The notes under the pieces: model-generated | What the model was told of the DNA's origin: nothing | What the model saw: the letters and a program-made list of their open reading frames with translations, nothing else | Databases searched by the model: none | In this document: piece by piece, positions 58,790 through 64,000 of the stretch | How the letters are laid out: the number at the start of each line of letters is the position of its first letter | How positions within the stretch are numbered: the stretch's first letter is position 1 | Origin: Tubulanus polymorphus | Lineage: Eukaryota > Nemertea > Palaeonemertea > Tubulaniformes > Tubulanidae | Assembly (NCBI RefSeq): GCF_964204645.1 | Contig: NC_134030.1 | Location: 7,316,278 to 7,380,277 of the forward strand | DNA length: 64,000 bases | Reading direction: 5' to 3' | Translations under genes and position numbers: made by a program

Positions 58790-61100
58790 TAAACTATAAT
58801 TGGGAAAAATTCTGGGGTAAGATCAAACAGGATGTCTGATTAGCTAATAATGACCTCATATAAGCCATCATTAACGACTCCATCATAGCCAAGTCTGGAA
58901 GTCATATGATGCAATACTGGTCGCTGATTGGCTACGACGTTAAAATAGAAAACAGAACTTGTTCTATCCTTGCGATTTGGTTTATGATCAGTCTGCGATC
59001 ATAAGCAGGTAATGGTCGTAAGTAAACTCATGTCGAAAAGGTTCCCGATTAAGAAATCGCACACTGGCCCCCTATACGATCTGATCAGACTTAAGACAAG
59101 CTACCATTAGGAATCCTGTTATTATCGACTGCTGTGATATTTTGAAATCATGTTTCAATCACTTTTATTCCTGATAGATGCGGATAGATGATCTGGTAAA
59201 AATGACAAATAGAAGTAACAGAGGGGTGTGATAAGCCTCATCATGGGACCGGGCTCAGGATATCCTATGTTCAACTACGTATATATACACTAGCCAGAAA
59301 TAGTATTTGTCTGTTACGAGTGAAGGTGACATTAGATTGCTGTTAGTAATTGTCTGCTGTGGTTGGGTGGAGTAAGCTTTTTCCGTTTGTCTACCCGTTA
59401 CGGCGAAGCGGCTCGAAACGCGATCGGTGTTTTTTTTTCGCATCCGTTTCGTCGCATATCGCTGACAAATCCGGTTGATTAACAACAATCCGGTCGCCAC
59501 AACCGATAGCGACGACGAGACGACATTGAAGAAGACACTCGGAGATATCCGAGTGTAGTAAACGTTCCATGAAATCAAGTACCGGCATACATCTCCATCA
59601 GCGGTTGGCGCGAAGATGGGGAACGAACCTTGTCAAAATATCATCCCAGACACGCGAAGATCGGGCGGAAAAAAACAGTCAAAATATCAGCTGAGTCATC
59701 GCGCCGTGATAAACACTCGTATCGTCGACGCAAAAAGTGACGACTCCGTCTGATGGTGATTGCCGTTGAGTGCTTACTTACATAATGTATCAACAGTCAT
59801 CAAAAACTACGTCGACAACGCTGGGGAAATAAATGATTGTAGTACCGGCAACGGGGTATTCACAAATGGATTGCTGTAACAGTAACGCATGTCGTCGACA
59901 ATGGGCTGGTAATGTAGCCGGAGGAATCTTTTTTCAAACACGCCACAAACGCAGTCAAGCATCGTCAATGACTGCATCGACGAGAGGCTCAAACAACTCT
60001 CGTGTATATACACGTCTAATAGTTTGGATGGTTTAAACGAGAACGGCGATTGTGTGCGCACAATCGAGACTTAGCTTATTTTTTGTAGTGATAGTTGATG
60101 TAATGGATGACCGGACGATGGCCAGTCGAAGCGTGTACACCTTTCGGGCAAGTCATCACTGCCGGCTTACCGGCACCGCTACAATACTGAACATGTTTGA
60201 TTTCACTGATTCCGCCATATCAGTGCAGTGGACCAACTAGTGTCCGGTCGACTGACAATACCAGCGATGGTTTACGGCAGCCTGTATCCTAGCAGAGATC
60301 AAATTAGAATCAGGAACTGGCCCTCTCAAGCCTGTAGTATGTTCTTAGCCTAGTACAAGCCTAGCCCTAATTGGGAGTTCAGCCACTATTTACATTTGGA
60401 AGAATAAACCGATCTTCAGATGAACTGATATATTTCAACCCCTTTGATAATTGATTGTTGCCATATTTTTTAAACTCTCGTCTGGTTCCGTTCATTTTTA
60501 AGCGATATATGATTGCGCTGAGAGTGTGTACCTGTAGTCTGCGCTATGATGAATAGCATATCTTCCATAATTCGACGGCACGATTTTTAAATGCAGTTTT
60601 CATTCGGTGGCATTATCGCGAGGCCTGATTCGATCGGAGAGCGTATCGGCGCAATGAAATGTTGGATATTAAGTGCTCGACGGCGATGGTTAGGTGTGAA
60701 GCCAGCGTCGAGTTCTTTGTTAATGACTTTCTCACTTATCGATTTATGCTACAAAGTATGAAATGTCGCCATTAATAACTCATTTAAAGCGACTCGACGC
60801 TAGTTATCGTCGTCGCATTGAGCGTAATCGGTATGCGGCGAGATTTTTGTATTTACACGCTGAAACAAGGGCAAGGGTCATTAATTCGGACGGATCTTCG
60901 TTGAGGAGGGCATTGAAGAGACATTATCAGCCTACTCATTGATATCTTCACTTATATGTTTTGACCACCGGTCTTGGTCTAATGAGTACCTTAACTTTCT
61001 AATCTAAGTGCTTGAAATAGTCAAGGGACCCTTTACCGATAATTTTGGTTAAAGGCTGAGGTTCCTGAGGCTCCAAATTGTCTTTGGTGATATAAAGTGA
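58790..61100. other. 2.3 kb; weak frames only
   Basis: The blocks 59250-59600 and 59800-60240 are GC-richer and open on both strands. Two minus frames overlap at 59255-59588: one of 65 codons with an ATG at 59588, the other with a hydrophobic segment followed by a basic Arg/Lys-rich tail. At 59807-60061 a minus frame of 84 codons faces a plus ATG frame of 67 codons (59833-60036). I recognise none of them and cannot choose a strand. The block 60600-60900 looks regulatory. Confidence 0.35.
60868..60880 (+). promoter_or_regulatory. DR1-type nuclear receptor site
   Basis: AGGGCA, one spacer base A, then GGGTCA form a direct repeat with one-base spacing. This matches the general HNF4/RXR/COUP-TF site (AGGTCA-A-AGGTCA) with two differences. 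It lies in a GC-richer non-coding block with further ATTAA sites. Function is inferred only. Confidence 0.3.
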
Positions 61101-61134
61101 GTCCATCAGGCGTTTGCTTTGAGACAACAGTGCT

Positions 61135-61137
<3 letters not shown>

Positions 61138-61176
<39 letters not shown>
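61138..61176. repeat. (CAG)13 microsatellite
   Basis: Thirteen uninterrupted CAG units. The surrounding plus frame (61097-61345) would read poly-Ser and has an ATG, but shows no domain; poly-Gln and poly-Ala frames are short. Confidence 0.95.
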
Positions 61177-61179
<3 letters not shown>

Positions 61180-63709
61180 CATTGGGCAAGAGTTAATTCT
61201 CTGGCTCAGCTCAAGTCATACTAAAGAATCAGATGAGAGAATTTCAGTCTGCCCTGTGGAAGCTGGCCACTTGCGCGCATTCATGACTCGAAGTCAAAAC
61301 TGGCACGGGCCCTATCTCAACTCTAATTCCAGATTACAGAATTGATGCGTGAATGTTTTTTTGTTCTGAAGACAGTAGATTGTTTCGCTCCCTGCAGGTG
61401 TGGTGGGTTTGTAACAGACATAAAATCAAATCAAACCAGATCTACCAATCAAATAAACGAGCGCGACAATCCCTATTTCAAGACTTAACATTCATCATTG
61501 TTCTGAATCAGCTATTTTGATTTATCGCGTAACAGCGCGGTACTGAGGCGCGAGAGATAAATTTCGGGCGGAACGCGCTTCGTTGATATTCGCTCGATGA
61601 ATTATGCGCCGACAAACGCTTACCACGGGACCCGTTTTCTTTACCCCCGACCGGAGATTTACTACATCCACGGCGTCGCGCGATGCGACGATGTGAGCCC
61701 GTTGCTCATTTGAACTCCTAGCGATGACGCGCGCGTGTGCGTGGAGCTTTGTCTTGTCAAATATATATATTTATCAAACGTGCAGTCAGGTTTATTTGCT
61801 CGTACTATAAACAAACGACTAATTATCGAGTCTCGTTAATAACGTGTCGCCTGTACGCCCGCCTGAGTATTAATGTTATGAATAATCGACTATGTTGAAT
61901 AAGTAGTAATTCAGCGTTGATAAAGTCCGTTCAGTCGACTGTGAAATGAAGTTTCCAGCATCAAAGTGACGTGTTCATACATGTATATTAGTTATATACG
62001 TATATAACAGCCCTCGTTTCATGTACGACGACCGAAGAGTTGATGGTTCGATCAGATATGTAATTAGTGTATACATATCGCGCAAATGATTCTTTTCAGC
62101 CTTCGTTAATGTTGTGCATACGCGTGCCTATGGTTTTTCTCAGTCTTTTCGGGGTTGTTCATTACGCGAATTCATCTGAAATTATCATCTATCGAGTAGT
62201 ATCTAGGTGCTATACCTTATTCAGGAATCTATTGTCTGTTCTGATCTAGAACTGAAAAAAACGTAGAATGGCCCAATTTAGGGCAACTAATGAGTACTGA
62301 GGGCCAGGTCCATTGTAAATTTGAGAGTGGACCATTTCTCTGTGTTGCTTCAATAACTAGTTTAATTACCGTGTTGGGTCAAGCTGGACTAGTGATAACA
62401 ACTGATTCAAAAACGTATATGAATGCACAGCATCAATTTAGCCCGTTCTGAAATGTTCCATTTCAGAAAAGGGCTAAATTATAACAGCTATCACTGATCA
62501 CGGCATTGTATATGAAGTTGCTATCTTGAAGTATGTTTTATATTCTCCTTACATATTCAAACCATTTAATCAGAACGCATTAATTCCATCACGCTTTCCA
62601 CCTATCACGGAATTCGTACTGATTTCAGACTGATTTCTATGGTTCCTCCGGTGGCGGTTGTAGAATATCATATTGGATCATCTTCCACTCATTGAGTATT
62701 ATCTATTTATAGAGTATTCCCAACGAGTACCACAGCCATCAGTCGAGGACATCTATCCCTATGAGGTCAAGATTGAAAAACTGCTATGGCGGATATATTT
62801 AGGAGCCATCCTTACTTTCATTGTCTTATAAAAAAAAATCTGTCTCTTGGAAAAAAATTCCTTTCTTTTTGATATATTATTAGCCTATCAGATAACTGGA
62901 AAATATGCTTATTTTTCCAATGAATAAGTTTTAAGAAGTTTATTGTGCCTGTAATGAGTTTGAAACGAACTGGCAATGATTAATTAAACTAATTATCGAA
63001 GTTTACGCAACTCGTTCGGAAGGACCGTTTTTTCCGTAAAGCGTTGATGGTTTTATTCGTCGCCACTGTTAAGAATTCTATTGAAGTTAGTCGGCGGCAT
63101 AAGCTCGAATAGCCGAGACGTGTTTTTTTAAAAAGTAGAATCTCGAATCATCGCGTTCATCAACAGGTCTTTTTCTTCGATCATCTTGCACACGCGCCCG
63201 TGCACGAGGAGATAGAGAGATTCAGCGACCGTTGTCTTCAAGCAGATGTTTTGACTTTTTGATTAGTTTCTAATGACAGTATACGGTGACAGCTCGACGG
63301 GATGAAACATGACGAAGCGATTCATGATATGACAATCATAGTAGCGCAGCCTTGGACGAGCGCGTTGGATCTACGCCTCTCATTTGTAGGTAATTTGTCA
63401 GATATTTGTCTTATAATGACATATTGTAAGTTGAACGAACTGCGCGAAGGAGAGGAAGAAAATAAACATGTTTTATCTAAAATCTCGGAGTTTTGTTAAG
63501 TGATAGATTTCTCTGGCATTATCTGCTAGTTCCCCGGTTTCAAACAGTTTTCATCGATTAACACCATCCAAACGAGGGTCCATGGTCTCTAGTTTACCTC
63601 GGTCTAGGTTCTTTTAAGTGCAACGCACGCAACAAGAGGGCTAAATGGAAACACAGAATCAAACCTATTTGATCTAAGAAGCATTGTTCCATGTACCACT
63701 AGCCGGATA
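61177..63709. other. 2.5 kb without a supported gene
   Basis: GC-richer at 61540-61730 with no frame. Frames at 62067-62249 and 63302-63499 are short and unrecognised. A small hairpin lies at 62435-62480. Confidence 0.45.
62435..62480. repeat. Hairpin with about 20-bp arms
   Basis: AATTTAGCCCGTTCTGAAAT pairs with ATTTCAGAAAAGGGCTAAAT with two mismatches and a loop of six bases. Nearby GGCCCAATTTAGGGC and GGGCCAGGTCC suggest a degraded TIR element across about 62270-62480. Confidence 0.7.
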
Positions 63710-63860
63710 CGGCTTGCGACGAGTCGGTAGGCGTCGGGTTACCGTCGCAAGCCGGCTTATGTCGAACCGATAGAGCAGCAACTGGCGGCCTCTCGTAGGC
63801 CACTAGTTGCGATAAACCCATTGCGTCGGTAGGCCTCGCGTTGCTTGTCAACATAAGCAA
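63710..63860. repeat. Cluster of three hairpins
   Basis: CGGCTTGCGACG (63710-63721) is perfectly inverted at 63743-63754. GCAACTGGCGGCCT (63778-63791) is inverted at 63797-63810 with one mismatch. TTGCTTGTCAACATAAGCAA forms a third small hairpin (63841-63860). GTCGGTAGGC is repeated directly at about 63723 and 63825. No frame spans it. A small mobile element or a structured RNA are both possible. Confidence 0.75.
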
Positions 63861-63874
63861 GCCTTTAGACTTTA

Positions 63875-63985
63875 GGGTCCAGTTCCACAGTTGTGAGTTA
63901 AGATTTAACTCTTGAGTTAACTCATTGGAAATGAACTGACTTTAACTCAGAGTTAAATCTTACTCAGAACTGTGGAACTGGGTCC
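63875..63985. mobile_element. 111-bp TIR element (MITE)
   Basis: The left end GGGTCCAGTTCCACAGTTGT continues GAGTTAAGATTTAACTC and is inverted in the right end (GAGTTAAATCTTACTCAG, AACTGTGGAACTGGGTCC), about 36 bp with few differences. It is close to the right edge of the window but appears complete. Confidence 0.92.
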
Positions 63986-64000
63986 AGATCTATAAGATTG

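Noticed and set aside
61097-61345. Poly-Ser frame from the CAG tract
   Set aside because: The tract explains the frame; flanking residues show no domain and other phases are equally short.

Overview
The window looks like eukaryotic, AT-rich animal DNA (GC in the mid to high thirties per cent by eye). It has no compact genes, a high density of short non-autonomous repeats, tRNA-derived SINE-like units and microsatellites. Palindromic MITEs and SINE heads of this kind are common in marine invertebrates such as molluscs, annelids, brachiopods, echinoderms and hemichordates. I cannot name the species. I recognised no protein family, no functional tRNA or rRNA gene, no CRISPR array and no prokaryotic feature.

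The longest open frames are about 110-150 codons. At this base composition a few frames of that size are expected by chance in 64 kb. The coding entries are therefore leads only. The better ones have splice-site support: a minus-strand exon ending at 26001 with a perfect CAG|GTAAGT donor, a plus-strand exon at 36382-36511 (and a related exon end at 37392-37434), and a plus-strand ATG exon at 16675-16781. The window may be a gene desert or the introns and flanks of one or more large genes.

Layout. 0-10 kb: a 27-bp minisatellite (879-1148), a 144-bp palindrome (3563-3706), stem-loop motifs (6.4 and 6.95 kb), and an interspersed element at 9.7-10.4 kb split by a second insertion with a 9-bp target-site duplication. 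10-20 kb: three GC-richer islands that may be regulatory, and a 344-bp hairpin element (15090-15433). 20-36 kb: two more copies of the 9.7-kb element, two TIR elements, a tRNA-like SINE and a few weak exon candidates. 36-48 kb: a duplicated exon-end module, tandem duplications and a degenerate satellite with a period near 120 bp (47.3-47.8 kb). 48-59 kb: the densest repeat area, with four copies (one at 40.6 kb) of a TTTGGCC-ended element, several tRNA-like SINEs, more palindromes and a long TA tract. 59-64 kb: unique sequence with weak frames, a nuclear-receptor-type DR1 site, a (CAG)13 tract, a cluster of hairpins and a terminal TIR element.

The most informative material is the repeats. Nested insertion shows element boundaries, related hairpins show stem covariation, and several families share ends or tails. 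These allow relationships to be inferred without any database.
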